Positions 38,028 through 49,464 of a stretch of DNA of 64,000 nucleotides are shown here, in pieces. Position 1 is the stretch's first letter. The number at the start of each line of letters is the position of its first letter. A program made the translations under genes and the position numbers. This stretch comes from Blastococcus sp. KM273128. Lineage in GTDB: Bacteria > Actinomycetota > Actinomycetes > Mycobacteriales > Geodermatophilaceae. Under the pieces are notes generated by a model. The model made no database searches and was not told the DNA's origin. It worked only from the letters and a program-made list of their open reading frames with translations. The stretch spans positions 62,001 through 126,000 of the forward strand of contig NZ_SSXA01000002.1 in the NCBI RefSeq assembly GCF_021698975.1, in the 5' to 3' direction.

Positions 38028-39038
38028 GTGGCAGCGGTCGTCGTGCTGGGGCAGGTCGGCCGCGACCTGGTCCTGCGGCTCCCGGCGGTGCCGGAGGCAG
38101 GCGGCTCGGCCGCCGTCACCGGGCGCGCGGAGGTGCTCGGCGGGAAGGGCGCCAACCAGGCGGTCGCGCTGGCGCAGCTCGGTGTCCCGGTGGCGCTGGT
38201 CGGCGTCGTGGGCGACGACGCCGCGGGGCGGGACGCGCTGGCGCAGGCGGCCGCGGACGGCATCGACGTCTCCGGGGTGGTCGCCCGCCCGGGGGCGACG
38301 ACGGCGCTCCTGCTGGACCTGGTCGAGGACGGCGGGCGGCGGCGGCTGGTGGAGCACGTCCCGCCCGCTGTGCTGCTCACCGCTGCCGACGTCACCGCCG
38401 CCGCCGGGCTGGTCGCGGGCTGCGAGGTGCTGAGCCTCCAGCTGCAGCAGCCGGGTGCGGCCGTGCGCGCGGCGCTCGAGCTGGCTCCGCCCACGGCGCT
38501 GGTGGTGGCCGACGGGGCGCCCGAGGACGCCGGGACGCGGGAGGCGGTGCTCGCCCGGGCGGACGTCGTCCGGGCCGACGCCGCCGAGGCCGAGCTGCTG
38601 GTGGGCCACCGGCTCTCCGGGCCCGATGACGCGCGGGACGCCGCGGCGCGGCTGCTCGTGGCCGGCCCCCGGCTGGTGGCCCTGGCGACCGGTCCGGAGG
38701 GCGACCTGGTGGTGTGGCGTGCCGGCCCGGCACCCGGGGTGGCGGCGGGCGTGGGGGAGGCCGAGCCGGCGTGGGCCGACGGCGAGGTGCTGGTGCCCCG
38801 GCTGGGCGGCGCCCCGGTCGACCCCACCGGCGCCGGTGACGCGTGGGTCGCGGCGCTGGTCACCGCCCTGCGCGGCCGGCGGGGCCCGGAGGAGGCGGCG
38901 TGGCTCGGCGCCGCGGCGGGGGCCTCCGCGGTCGCGCACGCGGGCGGGCGCCCGGCGCTGGACCCGGGTGCGCTGGCGGAGGTGGTCGCCCGGGAGCGCG
39001 CCGGCGGTGGCACCCGGTTATCGTCCGGGCGTGGCTGA
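38028..39038 (+). CDS. PfkB-family carbohydrate kinase
   Basis: 336 residues, ribokinase-like. First PfkB signature GGKGANQAVALAQLG near residue 40 and the C-terminal anion-hole motif DPTGAGDAW with the catalytic Asp. Overall closest in pattern to ribokinase; sugar not determined. GTG start with GGGAGG upstream. It overlaps the carbonic anhydrase gene by 8 nt and diverges from moeA. Confidence 0.88.
   Translation: MAAVVVLGQVGRDLVLRLPAVPEAGGSAAVTGRAEVLGGKGANQAVALAQLGVPVALVGVVGDDAAGRDALAQAAADGIDVSGVVARPGATTALLLDLVEDGGRRRLVEHVPPAVLLTAADVTAAAGLVAGCEVLSLQLQQPGAAVRAALELAPPTALVVADGAPEDAGTREAVLARADVVRADAAEAELLVGHRLSGPDDARDAAARLLVAGPRLVALATGPEGDLVVWRAGPAPGVAAGVGEAEPAWADGEVLVPRLGGAPVDPTGAGDAWVAALVTALRGRRGPEEAAWLGAAAGASAVAHAGGRPALDPGALAEVVARERAGGGTRLSSGRG
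39019..39024 (+). promoter_or_regulatory. Leaderless -10 box of the carbonic anhydrase gene
   Basis: TATCGT six bases before the GTG at 39031, inside the end of the PfkB gene. Confidence 0.5.
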
Positions 39039-39516
39039 GATCGACCGGATGCTCGAGGCGAACGCGGAGTGGGCCGAGCGGTTCCCCGGCAGCAAGCCGG
39101 TGGCCCCCGCACGGAAGGTCGCCGTCGTGGCCTGCATGGACTCCCGCATGCCGCTCTTCCCCCTCCTGGGCCTGGAGGTCGGTGACGCGCACGTCATCCG
39201 CAACGCCGGTGGCGTCGTCACCGAGGACACCGTGCGCTCGCTGACCATCTCGCAGCACCTGCTCGGCACCCGCGAGATCGTGCTGGTGCACCACACCGAC
39301 TGCGGGCTGCAGAAGAGCAACGACGTGGACTTCGCCGACCTGGTGGAGCGCGAGACCGGGCGGCGGCCGCCGTGGTCGGCGCGCACCTTCACCGACGTCG
39401 ACGCCGACGTGCGCGAGTCGATGCGGCTGCTCCGCGACTGCCCGTACCTGGTCTCGCGCGAGGTGCGGGGGACGGTCTACGACGTCGACACCGGGCGCCT
39501 GCGCGAGGTCACCTGA
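39031..39516 (+). CDS. Beta-class carbonic anhydrase
   Basis: 161 residues, hydrates CO2 to bicarbonate. Zinc ligands are in ACMDSRM (Cys, with the Asp-Arg dyad) and HHTDCG (His and Cys). The protein is short, as in the mycobacterial Rv1284-like branch. The GTG lies 6 nt after TATCGT and overlaps the kinase gene, so it may be both leaderless and read from the upstream mRNA. Confidence 0.9.
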   Translation: MAEIDRMLEANAEWAERFPGSKPVAPARKVAVVACMDSRMPLFPLLGLEVGDAHVIRNAGGVVTEDTVRSLTISQHLLGTREIVLVHHTDCGLQKSNDVDFADLVERETGRRPPWSARTFTDVDADVRESMRLLRDCPYLVSREVRGTVYDVDTGRLREVT

Positions 39517-39533
39517 CCCCGAGCGCGGTGACG

Positions 39534-39634
39534 TGCTGGAACGGCCTCCGTCCAGGGGCCTGGTGACGTGCTGGAACGGCCCTCGTCCAGAGGCTCCGCC
39601 CGAGCCTGCGAGGGCGGAGGGGGACGAGGGTCCT
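39534..39634 (-). repeat. Nested-hairpin element, copy E, with duplicated tail
   Basis: The full copy runs from 39634 to 39572 on the minus strand: outer stem CCCTCGTCC/GGACGAGGG, inner stem CTCCGCCC/GGGCGGAG (perfect), loop CTCGCAGGCTC, tail GTTCCAGCACGTCACC. A second tail (39534-39555) with its own GGACGGAGG arm lies beyond. This is the only clear minus-strand copy. Confidence 0.75.
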
Positions 39635-39642
39635 TCTGCTGG

Positions 39643-39648
39643 TATCGT
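39643..39648 (+). promoter_or_regulatory. Probable -10 box for rplM-rpsI
   Basis: TATCGT, identical to the -10 of the rpsL promoter; no good -35 is seen at the right distance. The predicted leader is about 100 nt. Confidence 0.4.
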
Positions 39649-39754
39649 GCCCGGTTGGCGCGCGTGCCGGCTGGTGCCGCGCGTGCAGATCCGTCTCCCG
39701 TGCTCGGCGAGGCGATCCCACCAGCCATCCCGACGACGACGGAGGACGCGCGCC

Positions 39755-40194
39755 GTGCGCACGTACACCCCCAAGCCCGGCGAGGTCGCCCGGGCCTGGC
39801 ACGTCATCGACGCCACCGATGTGGTGCTCGGTCGACTGGCCAGCCAGACCGCGCAGCTCCTGCGCGGCAAGCACAAGCCCCAGTACGCCCCGCACGTGGA
39901 CGTCGGCGACTTCGTCGTCATCGTCAACGCCGGCAAGGTCGCGCTGACCGGGTCCAAGCGGGACGACAAGCTCGCCTACCGGCACTCCGGCCACCCGGGT
40001 GGTCTCAAGACCATCAACGTGGGTGACCAGCTGCGCACCCACCCCGACCGCGTCATCGAGCGCGCCGTGAAGGGCATGCTCCCGCACAACACGCTGGGTC
40101 GGCAGATGCTGAAGAAGCTCAAGGTCTACGCCGGCCCGGAGCACCCGCACGCCGCGCAGCAGCCCCAGACCTACGAGATCAAGCAGGTGGCCCA

Positions 40195-40198
<4 letters not shown>
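39755..40198 (+). CDS. rplM: 50S ribosomal protein L13
   Basis: L13, 147 residues, an early 50S assembly protein. Conserved [16 protein letters not shown] and the [13 protein letters not shown] segment. The GTG at 39755 ([11 protein letters not shown]) has GGAGG upstream. The stop overlaps the rpsI GTG. Confidence 0.97.
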
Positions 40199-40614
<416 letters not shown>

Positions 40615-40625
40615 CCGGTACGTCC

Positions 40626-41969
40626 GTGGGTCGCCTCTTCGGGACCGACGGCGTCCGGGGTCGGGCCAACTCCGACCTCACGCCGGAGCTGGCCCTCTCG
40701 GTGGCACGTGCCGCCGCAAGCGTGCTCGCCGACCGCGACGGGACCTCGCGTCCCGTCGCGGTCGTCGGGCGCGACCCCCGCGCCAGCGGGGAGATGCTCG
40801 AGGCCGCGGTCGTCGCGGGCCTCACGAGCGCGGGAGCCGAGGTTCTCCTCGCCGGCGTCGTGCCGACCCCGGCGCTGGCCTGGCTGACCGGCCGCAGCGG
40901 CGCCGACCTCGGCGTCATGATCTCGGCCAGCCACAACCCGATGCCTGACAACGGCATCAAGCTCTTCAGCCGCGGCGGGCACAAGCTGCCCGACGCCGTC
41001 GAGGCCGCGATCGAGCAGACCGTCACCGCCGGCCCCTCCGACGGGCACCGCCCCACCGGCGCCTCGATCGGCCGCGTCAGCGCGCTGGCCGACGGCACCG
41101 ATGCCTACGTCGAGCACCTGCTGTCGACCGTCGACCGGCCCCTGGGCGGGCTCTCGGTCGTCGTCGACGCCGCCCACGGCGCAGCCGCCGCTGCCGCGCC
41201 CGAGGTCTACCGGCGCGCCGGCGCGACGGTGCACGCCATCGGCTGCGAGCCCGACGGCTGGAACATCAACGACGGCGTGGGCTCCACGCACCTCGGGCCG
41301 CTGGTCGAGGCCGTCCGGGCGCGGGGTGCCGACATCGGCCTGGCCCACGACGGGGACGCCGACCGGTGCCTGGCGGTGACCGCCGACGGCGAGGTCGTCG
41401 ACGGCGACGCCATCCTGGCGATCTGCGCGCTGGACCTGCACGAGCGCGGGGCGCTGAAGTCCGACACGGTCGTCGCGACCGTCATGAGCAACCTCGGCTT
41501 CCACCACACGATGCGCGACGCCGGCATCTCGGTGAGCACGACGGCGGTCGGTGACCGCTACGTGCTGGAGGCCCTGCGCGCCCACGACCTCAGCCTCGGC
41601 GGCGAGCAGAGCGGGCACCTGGTGTTCCTCGAGCACGCCACCACCGGCGACGGCCTGCTCACCGGGCTGGCCCTGCTCGGCCGGATGGCCGGCACCGGCG
41701 CCTCGCTGGCCGAGCTCGCCTCCGTGGTGCAGCGGCTGCCGCAGGTGCTGGTCAACGTGCCCGTCTCCGACCGCCTCGCCGTGGCCGCCAGCGACGAGGT
41801 CGCCGCGGCGGTCAACGCGGTCGAGGCCGAGCTCGGCGACACCGGCCGGGTGCTGCTGCGGCCCTCGGGCACCGAGCAACTGGTCCGCGTGATGGTGGAG
41901 GCCCCGACGCAGGAACAGGCCGACGCCGTCGCGCAACGGCTCGCGGCCGTCGTCGCCGGCGTCGGCTGA
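40626..41969 (+). CDS. glmM: Phosphoglucosamine mutase
   Basis: Converts glucosamine-6-P to glucosamine-1-P for UDP-GlcNAc; 447 residues. The active serine is Ser102 in ISASHNP, the same number as in E. coli; the metal loop is HDGDADR. GTG start 11 nt after rpsI with no clear ribosome site. It is followed by glmS, the previous enzyme of the pathway. Confidence 0.96.
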   Translation: MGRLFGTDGVRGRANSDLTPELALSVARAAASVLADRDGTSRPVAVVGRDPRASGEMLEAAVVAGLTSAGAEVLLAGVVPTPALAWLTGRSGADLGVMISASHNPMPDNGIKLFSRGGHKLPDAVEAAIEQTVTAGPSDGHRPTGASIGRVSALADGTDAYVEHLLSTVDRPLGGLSVVVDAAHGAAAAAAPEVYRRAGATVHAIGCEPDGWNINDGVGSTHLGPLVEAVRARGADIGLAHDGDADRCLAVTADGEVVDGDAILAICALDLHERGALKSDTVVATVMSNLGFHHTMRDAGISVSTTAVGDRYVLEALRAHDLSLGGEQSGHLVFLEHATTGDGLLTGLALLGRMAGTGASLAELASVVQRLPQVLVNVPVSDRLAVAASDEVAAAVNAVEAELGDTGRVLLRPSGTEQLVRVMVEAPTQEQADAVAQRLAAVVAGVG

Positions 41970-42035
41970 CCGCTCCGACCTCACCCGTCCGGGCCGTGCG
42001 GATGCGCAGGGCCGTGGACGGGGTGCGGTCCCCGG

Positions 42036-42041
42036 TACCCT
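42036..42041 (+). promoter_or_regulatory. Leaderless -10 box of glmS
   Basis: TACCCT seven bases before the glmS ATG, in an 79-nt gap with no ribosome binding site. Confidence 0.55.
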
Positions 42042-42048
42042 CGGTCCA

Positions 42049-43926
<1,878 letters not shown>

Positions 43927-43943
43927 CCGCCGCCCGCGGCCAC

Positions 43944-44018
43944 GATCAGGTTCCCTGATCATCGGGTGTCCTCCCGCACCGCAGGCGGTGAGGGGGGACG
44001 CGCTGCGGTGAGGGAGGA
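43944..44018. repeat. 75-nt dispersed repeat, copy 2
   Basis: Same length as copy 1 (7378-7452), with identical GATCAGGTTCCCTGATCATCG at the left end and GCGGTGAGGGAGGA at the right; the middle has diverged. It abuts nested-hairpin copy I. Confidence 0.75.
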
Positions 44019-44083
44019 GGACCCGGCTGCTCCCCACGACACGCTCTGCGCGCCGCGGCTCCCTGCAGCCGGGCCGTTCCAGC
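44018..44083 (+). repeat. Nested-hairpin element, copy I (after glmS)
   Basis: Outer stem CCCGGCTGC pairs with GCAGCCGGG (44065-44073); the inner part has degenerated. Keeps CTCCCCAC and the CCGTTCCAGC tail. Confidence 0.6.
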
Positions 44084-44102
44084 AGCGTCGCCGCCGGCGC
44101 GG

Positions 44103-44108
44103 CAGACT
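44103..44108 (+). promoter_or_regulatory. Probable leaderless -10 box of acpS
   Basis: CAGACT seven bases before the GTG at 44116; a weaker TANNNT variant with the same spacing as the other leaderless genes. Confidence 0.4.
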
Positions 44109-44115
44109 GGGCGTC

Positions 44116-44502
44116 GTGATCATCGGGGTGGGCATCGACGTCGTGCCGGTCGACCGCTTCGCGCAGTCCCTGACCCGGACGCCGGGGCTCCGCGACCGGC
44201 TGTTCACCGCCGACGAGCAGCGGACGCCGTCGGGCGCCCCGCGGACCGGTGAGTCGCTGGCCGCCCGGTTCGCCGCCAAGGAGGCGCTCGCCAAGGCGCT
44301 CGGCGCCCCCGGTGACCTGCGCTGGCACGACGCCGAGGTGACCGTCGGCGCGCACGGGCGGCCGCACCTGGCCGTGCGCGGCTCGGTGGCCGGCCGCGCC
44401 GCCCAGCTCGGCGTCACCTCCTGGCACGTCTCGCTGAGCCACGACGGCGGGATCGCCTCGGCGGTGGTGGTCGCCGAGGGCCTGACCCGGGAGGCCACAT
44501 GA
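44116..44502 (+). CDS. acpS: Holo-[acyl-carrier-protein] synthase
   Basis: 128 residues. Transfers 4'-phosphopantetheine from CoA to acyl carrier protein. [12 protein letters not shown] carries the metal-binding Asp; [13 protein letters not shown] has the Glu and Lys; [14 protein letters not shown] closes the fold. The GTG at 44116 is chosen by homology and a CAGACT box 7 nt upstream. Stop overlaps the nnr ATG. Confidence 0.93.
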   Translation: MIIGVGIDVVPVDRFAQSLTRTPGLRDRLFTADEQRTPSGAPRTGESLAARFAAKEALAKALGAPGDLRWHDAEVTVGAHGRPHLAVRGSVAGRAAQLGVTSWHVSLSHDGGIASAVVVAEGLTREAT

Positions 44503-45965
44503 TCGACCTGCACACCGCGGCGGAGGTCCGCGCCGCCGAGGCCCCGCTGCTCGCCACACTCCCCGACGGCGCGCTCATGCAGCGCGCCGCCGCGGGCCTG
44601 GCCACCGTCTGCCTGCGGCTGCTGGGCCGCCCCTACGGCGCCCGCGTCGCCGTCCTGGCGGGGGCCGGGAACAACGGGGGCGACGCGCTCTTCGCCGCCG
44701 CCCGGCTCGCCGCCCGCGGTGCACGCGCGACCGCGGTCCTGCTGAGCCCCGACCGCGCCCATCCCGCCGCGCTCGCCGCCTTCCACCGGGCCGGCGGGCG
44801 CACCGTCGACGCGACGGCGGCCGGGCCGGTGCTCGACCGCGCCGACCTCGTGCTCGACGGGATCGTCGGCCTCGGCGGCTCCGGCGGGCTGCGGGAGCCG
44901 GCCACCGGGCTGGTCGAGCGCGCGGCGCGGGGCCCGGCGCTGATGGTCGCCGTCGACCTGCCCAGCGGTGTCGACGCCGATACCGGAGGCGTGGCCGGGA
45001 ACGCCTTCCCGGCGATGCACACGGTCACCTTCGGGGCCGTGAAGCCGGGCCTGGTCGCCGGTGCCGGCCGCGGCCGCGCCGGGCAGGTGCACCTGGTGGA
45101 CATCGGGCTGGGCCCGCACCTGCCGGCGCCGTCGGCCCGGCAGCTGACCGACGCCGACGCCGCCGCCCGGCTGCCCCTCCCGGACGCCGACGACGACAAG
45201 TACTCGCAGGGGGTCGTCGGCGTCGTCGCCGGCTCGGCCACCTACCCGGGGGCCGGCGTCCTCTGCACCGGGGCGGCGCTGCGCACCCGGCCCGGGCTGG
45301 TGCGCTACGCCGGGACGGCGGCCGACGGCGTCCGGGCCGCGTGGCCGGAGGCGATCGTCACCGAGGGCCGGCCGGGGGACGCCGGCCGCGTGCAGGCGTG
45401 GGTGATCGGGCCGGGCCTCGGCACCGGCGACGACGCCCGCAGCGTGCTGGCCGAGGTGCTGGCCACCGACCTGCCGGTGCTCGTCGACGCCGACGGGCTC
45501 ACCCTGCTGGCGCGCGAGCCGGAGCTGGTGCGCGGCCGGACGGCGCCCACCGTGCTGACCCCCCACGACCGGGAGTTCGCCCGCTTCGGCGCCGAGCCCG
45601 GGGACGACCGGATCGGGGCCACCCGCCGGCTGGCCGCGGAGCTCGGGGCCGTCGTCCTGCTGAAGGGCGACGCCACGGTGGTCGCGGACCCGGACGGCAC
45701 CGTCTTCGTCAACGGCACCGGCACCCCGTGGCTGGCCACCGCCGGCACCGGCGACGTGCTGTCGGGGATCGGCGGCGCGCTGCTCGCCGCGGACCTGCCG
45801 GCGGTCGAGGCGGCGGCGGTCGCCGCGCACGTGCACGGGCGGGCCGGGCAGGCCGCCGCGGCGCGCGGGCCCTTCGTCGCCGGTGACGTCGTCCGGCACC
45901 TGCCCGACGCGGTCGCCCGGGTGCGCGGGACCGCGCCGGCGGGCCTGCCAGACTCGGGGGCGTGA
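44499..45965 (+). CDS. nnr: Bifunctional NAD(P)H-hydrate epimerase/dehydratase
   Basis: 488 residues; repairs hydrated NAD(P)H. N-terminal YjeF epimerase half (about 1-210, [19 protein letters not shown]) and C-terminal ribokinase-like ADP-dependent dehydratase half (about 225-480, with [23 protein letters not shown] and [11 protein letters not shown]). The ATG overlaps the acpS stop; the TGA overlaps the alr GTG. Confidence 0.94.
   Translation: MIDLHTAAEVRAAEAPLLATLPDGALMQRAAAGLATVCLRLLGRPYGARVAVLAGAGNNGGDALFAAARLAARGARATAVLLSPDRAHPAALAAFHRAGGRTVDATAAGPVLDRADLVLDGIVGLGGSGGLREPATGLVERAARGPALMVAVDLPSGVDADTGGVAGNAFPAMHTVTFGAVKPGLVAGAGRGRAGQVHLVDIGLGPHLPAPSARQLTDADAAARLPLPDADDDKYSQGVVGVVAGSATYPGAGVLCTGAALRTRPGLVRYAGTAADGVRAAWPEAIVTEGRPGDAGRVQAWVIGPGLGTGDDARSVLAEVLATDLPVLVDADGLTLLAREPELVRGRTAPTVLTPHDREFARFGAEPGDDRIGATRRLAAELGAVVLLKGDATVVADPDGTVFVNGTGTPWLATAGTGDVLSGIGGALLAADLPAVEAAAVAAHVHGRAGQAAAARGPFVAGDVVRHLPDAVARVRGTAPAGLPDSGA
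45949..45954 (+). promoter_or_regulatory. Possible leaderless -10 box of alr
   Basis: CAGACT seven bases before the alr GTG, inside the end of nnr. The GTGA overlap with nnr means coupled translation is an equally good explanation. Confidence 0.3.
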
Positions 45966-47098
45966 CGAACGGGACCGGTGCCGAGGTGGTCGTCGACCTC
46001 GACGCCATCGCGGCGAACACCGCGGCGCTGCGCGAGCGGGTGGGCCGGCCGCTGATGGCGGTCGTCAAGGCCGACGGGTACGGGCACGGGATGGTGCCCG
46101 CGGCGCGGGCGGCGCTCGCCGGGGGCGCCGACCAGCTCGGCGTGGCCGTCGTGAGCGAGGCGCTGGCGCTGCGGGCCGCCGGCGTCACCGCGCCGGTGCT
46201 GGCCTGGCTGAACGGCCCGGGAGCCGACGTCGCCGCCGCGCTGGCCGCCGACGTCGAGGTGTCGGTCAACGCGACCTGGGGCCTGGCCGAGGTGGTGGCC
46301 GCGGCCCGGGCGACCGGCCGGACCGCGCGGCTGCACCTGTTCGTCGACACCGGCCTCTCCCGCGAGGGCGCCCCCGTCGCCGAGTGGCCCGGCCTCGTCG
46401 CGGCCGCCGCCCGGGCGCAGGCAGACGGCGACGTCGTCGTCACCGGGCTGTGGAGCCATCTTGCCTACGCCGACGCCCCGACCCACCCGACCATCGGCGC
46501 ACAGGTGCGGGTCTTCGAGGAGGCGGTCGCGGTGGCCCGGGCGGCCGGGCTCACCGATGCCCGCCGGCACCTGGCCAACTCCGCGGCGACGGTCGCGCTG
46601 CCCGCCACCTGGTACGACATGGTGCGCCCCGGCGTGGCCGTCTACGGGCTGGACCCGCTCGGTGGCGACCCTGCCGCGCACGGGCTCCGGCCGGCGATGA
46701 CGGTGCGTGCCCGCGTCGCGCTGACCAAGCGGGTGCCCGCCGGCGCTGGGGTCTCCTACGGGCACACCTACGCGACCGCCGCGGAGACGACGCTGGCCCT
46801 GGTGCCCGCCGGCTACGCCGACGGGGTGCCGCGGGCGGCGGGGAACGCCGCGCCGGTGCTCGCGGCGGGGGCGCAGCGGGTCATCGCCGGCCGGGTGTGC
46901 ATGGACCAGTTCGTCCTCGACGTCGGCGACGCACCGATCGCCGCCGGGGACGAGGTGGTCCTGTGGGGACCGGGCGACGGCGGGGAGCCGACCGCGCAGC
47001 AGTGGGCGGACGCCGTCGGCACCATCCACTACGAGCTGGTCACCCGGATCGGTGGCCGCTTCGCCCGCCGCTACGTCGGGTCGGCGGGGGCGGTCTGA
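45962..47098 (+). CDS. alr: Alanine racemase
   Basis: Makes D-alanine for peptidoglycan; 378 residues, fold-type III PLP enzyme. PLP lysine is K36 in AVVKADGYGHG; the second catalytic Tyr is in AGAGVSYGHTY. The GTG overlaps the nnr stop (GTGA). The alr-tsaE-tsaB-rimI-tsaD order is shared with mycobacteria. Confidence 0.96.
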   Translation: MTNGTGAEVVVDLDAIAANTAALRERVGRPLMAVVKADGYGHGMVPAARAALAGGADQLGVAVVSEALALRAAGVTAPVLAWLNGPGADVAAALAADVEVSVNATWGLAEVVAAARATGRTARLHLFVDTGLSREGAPVAEWPGLVAAAARAQADGDVVVTGLWSHLAYADAPTHPTIGAQVRVFEEAVAVARAAGLTDARRHLANSAATVALPATWYDMVRPGVAVYGLDPLGGDPAAHGLRPAMTVRARVALTKRVPAGAGVSYGHTYATAAETTLALVPAGYADGVPRAAGNAAPVLAAGAQRVIAGRVCMDQFVLDVGDAPIAAGDEVVLWGPGDGGEPTAQQWADAVGTIHYELVTRIGGRFARRYVGSAGAV

Positions 47099-48288
47099 TG
47101 GCCCGCAAGCACCCGAAGACCGGGCACCCGAAGGCGCGCGCCGCCGGCGTGGTCGGTGCCGTGGTCGGGCTGGCCGCCGCGGGCACCGCGGCCGGGGTCG
47201 CCCTCAGCCGCATCGCGGCCCGCCGGGTGCGCGCCGCCGAGCTGGGCCCGGCGGCGGAGGTGGCGACGGCGCTGGCCGAGAGCCGGCTGCGCCAGGCCGA
47301 CCCGCTCGGCGCGGACGCCCGGCCGGCCGACCGCACCGCCCTGGTCCAGGCCGACGACGGCGTGCTGCTCTCCGTCGAGGAGATCGGCCCCCGCGACGCG
47401 CCGCTGACGGTCGTCTTCGTGCACGGCTACTCGCTGTCGATGGCGTCCTGGGCGTTCCAGCGCCGGACGCTGGCCGCGGACCTCGCCACGGGGAACGGGC
47501 ACCGGCCGCAGGCCCGGCTGGTCTTCTACGACCAGCGCGGCCACGGCTCGTCCGGCCGCGGTGCACCGGAGCACTCCACGATCGAGCAGCTGGCCCGGGA
47601 CCTGCTCGCGGTCCTGGACGCCCGCGCCCCCCGGGGCCCGGTGGTCCTGGTGGGGCACTCGATGGGCGGCATGACGATCATGGGGCTGGCGGCGCTGCGG
47701 CCGGAGCTGTTCGGCACCCGGGTGCGGGGCGCCGCCCTGGTCTCCACCTCCAGCGGCAACCTCGCCGAGCTCAGCTTCGGGCTGCCGGAGATGCTCACCC
47801 GCCTGCGCGCCGCGGTCCTGCCGGTCGCCGCGTGGACGATGCGCCACCGGCCGACCTTCGCCGAGCGGACCCGCCGGGTGGCGGCCGACCTGGTGTCCGC
47901 GGCGACGAAGGCGCTGTCGTTCGGCTCGTCCGACGTGGACCCGGCGCTGGTGCGCTACGTCGACGCGATGATCGCGGGCACGCCGGTCGACGTCATCGCC
48001 GAGTTCTACCCGGCGCTGGCCGGCCTGGACGAGACCGGCCGCCTCGAGCCGCTGCGCCGGGTGCCCACGCTGGTGCTCACCGGTGACAAGGACACGATGA
48101 TCCCCCAGGAGCACAGCGAGCTCATCGTCGAGCGGCTCGCGCGCACCGGGGAGGACGCCGTCGAGTTCGTCGTCGTGCCCGGAGCCGGGCACATGGTGCT
48201 GCTCGAGCAGCCCGACGAGGTCAGCGGCGCGATTGCCCGGTTGCTCCGCCGGGTGGCGGCCGGGGCGGACGTCGGCGCCACCAGCTGA
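47098..48288 (+). CDS. Alpha/beta hydrolase with N-terminal hydrophobic segment
   Basis: 396 residues. Nucleophile elbow GHSMGGM and the His in GAGHMVLLEQP support an alpha/beta hydrolase; FVHGYSLSM supplies the oxyanion region. Residues about 13-38 are a hydrophobic Ala/Gly/Val-rich stretch, probably a membrane anchor after a basic MARKHPK start. Substrate unknown. The ATG overlaps the alr stop (TGATG). Confidence 0.88.
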   Translation: MARKHPKTGHPKARAAGVVGAVVGLAAAGTAAGVALSRIAARRVRAAELGPAAEVATALAESRLRQADPLGADARPADRTALVQADDGVLLSVEEIGPRDAPLTVVFVHGYSLSMASWAFQRRTLAADLATGNGHRPQARLVFYDQRGHGSSGRGAPEHSTIEQLARDLLAVLDARAPRGPVVLVGHSMGGMTIMGLAALRPELFGTRVRGAALVSTSSGNLAELSFGLPEMLTRLRAAVLPVAAWTMRHRPTFAERTRRVAADLVSAATKALSFGSSDVDPALVRYVDAMIAGTPVDVIAEFYPALAGLDETGRLEPLRRVPTLVLTGDKDTMIPQEHSELIVERLARTGEDAVEFVVVPGAGHMVLLEQPDEVSGAIARLLRRVAAGADVGATS

Positions 48289-48320
48289 CCCGGCCCCCGG
48301 GGCGCCCCGGCGGCCGCGGC

Positions 48321-48326
48321 TAGGGT
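48321..48326 (+). promoter_or_regulatory. Leaderless -10 box of the UDG gene
   Basis: TAGGGT six bases before the GTG at 48333; no ribosome site is present. Confidence 0.55.
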
Positions 48327-48332
48327 GCTGGG

Positions 48333-48971
48333 GTGGCCGCGCCCCGTCCGCCCCGGCTCGACGCCGCCGCCGACGAGGTCGCCCGCGCCGCGGCGGCCGC
48401 TCCCGACTGGGCCGCGCTCGCGGAGACCGCCCGTTCCTGCGTCGCGTGCCCCGAGCTGGCCGCGGCCCGGCAGCACGTGGTCGTCGGGGACGTGCCCCGC
48501 GCCGGCCGCCCCCGCTTCGTGCTGGTGGGCGAGGCGCCGGGCGCGAACGAGGACGAGACCGGCCGGCCGTTCGTCGGGAGGTCGGGGGCGCTGCTGGACC
48601 AGCTCCTCGCCGAGGCCGGGCTGGACCGCGCGGAGGCTGCGGTGCTCAACGTGGTGAAGTGCCGGCCCCCGGGCAACCGCACCCCGAAGGCGCCGGAGGT
48701 GGCGCGGTGCAGCGGCTGGCTGCGCCGCCAGCTGGAGCTGCTCGGCTGCCCCGTCGTCGTCGCGCTGGGGCTCTCCTCGGCCAAGTGGTTCCTCGGGCCG
48801 CGCACCGTCCTGGCCGCCGTCCGGGGGCACGCGCACGAGGTCGACGGCCGCGCCGTGTGGGCGACCTACCACCCGTCGGCCGCCATCCGGTTCGGCCCGA
48901 ACGGCGCCCCGCGGGCCGGGCTGCTGGCCGACCTGACCGCCGTCGCCGGATCGCTCGAGGAGCAGCGGTGA
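48333..48971 (+). CDS. Uracil-DNA glycosylase, family 4-like (Fe-S)
   Basis: 212 residues. Removes uracil from DNA. Motif GEAPGANEDETGRPFVGRSG and C-terminal TYHPSAAIR are those of family-4 UDGs. C36, C39, C110 and C126 fit the 4Fe-4S site (CVAC, KCRPPGNR, ARC). Some relatives (UdgX) bind uracil covalently, but the KRRIH-type insert is absent here. Its stop overlaps the tsaE GTG. Confidence 0.88.
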   Translation: MAAPRPPRLDAAADEVARAAAAAPDWAALAETARSCVACPELAAARQHVVVGDVPRAGRPRFVLVGEAPGANEDETGRPFVGRSGALLDQLLAEAGLDRAEAAVLNVVKCRPPGNRTPKAPEVARCSGWLRRQLELLGCPVVVALGLSSAKWFLGPRTVLAAVRGHAHEVDGRAVWATYHPSAAIRFGPNGAPRAGLLADLTAVAGSLEEQR

Positions 48972-49420
48972 AGCGCGAGCACGTGCTGCCGGACCTCGCC
49001 GACACGCACGCCCTGGGCGAGGCGCTGGCCGCCCTGGTCCGCCCGGGCGACCTGGTGGTCCTGGTGGGTCCGCTCGGCGCGGGCAAGACCGCCCTCACCC
49101 AGGGCATCGGCGCGGGGCTCGGCGTCCGGGAGCCGGTCACCTCGCCGACGTTCGTCATCGCCCGGGTGCACCGCGGCGGCCGCCTCCCGCTGGTGCACGT
49201 CGACGCCTACCGGCTCGGCGGGCACGCCGACGTCGACGACCTGGACCTGGACGCCTCGACCGACGAGTCGGTGACCGTCGTCGAGTGGGGCCAGGGCCTG
49301 GTGGAGCAGCTGGCCGACGAGCACCTGGAGGTGCGGCTGGACCGGCGCGACGACGACGTCCGCACCGCCCTGCTCGTGCCGCACGGCCCGGGCTGGACCG
49401 CCCGGCTCGACGCGAGCTGA
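48968..49420 (+). CDS. tsaE: tRNA t6A biosynthesis ATPase TsaE
   Basis: 150 residues. ATPase that supports TsaB-TsaD in adding the threonylcarbamoyl group to A37 of ANN-decoding tRNAs. Walker A GPLGAGKT near residues 38-45; SPTFVIARVH and VEWGQ are family motifs. The GTG overlaps the UDG stop (GTGA). Confidence 0.94.
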   Translation: MKREHVLPDLADTHALGEALAALVRPGDLVVLVGPLGAGKTALTQGIGAGLGVREPVTSPTFVIARVHRGGRLPLVHVDAYRLGGHADVDDLDLDASTDESVTVVEWGQGLVEQLADEHLEVRLDRRDDDVRTALLVPHGPGWTARLDAS

Positions 49421-49451
49421 GGCCGTGACCCGCCGGGGGACTCCTCCCGGC

Positions 49452-49457
49452 TAGCCT
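49452..49457 (+). promoter_or_regulatory. Leaderless -10 box of the GNAT gene
   Basis: TAGCCT seven bases before the GTG at 49465, in a 44-nt gap without a ribosome site. Confidence 0.5.
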
Positions 49458-49464
49458 CGCGGCC

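Noticed and set aside
43959..45899. Long minus-strand frame across acpS-nnr
   Set aside because: It is opposite two recognisable, translationally coupled genes and has no motif of its own.
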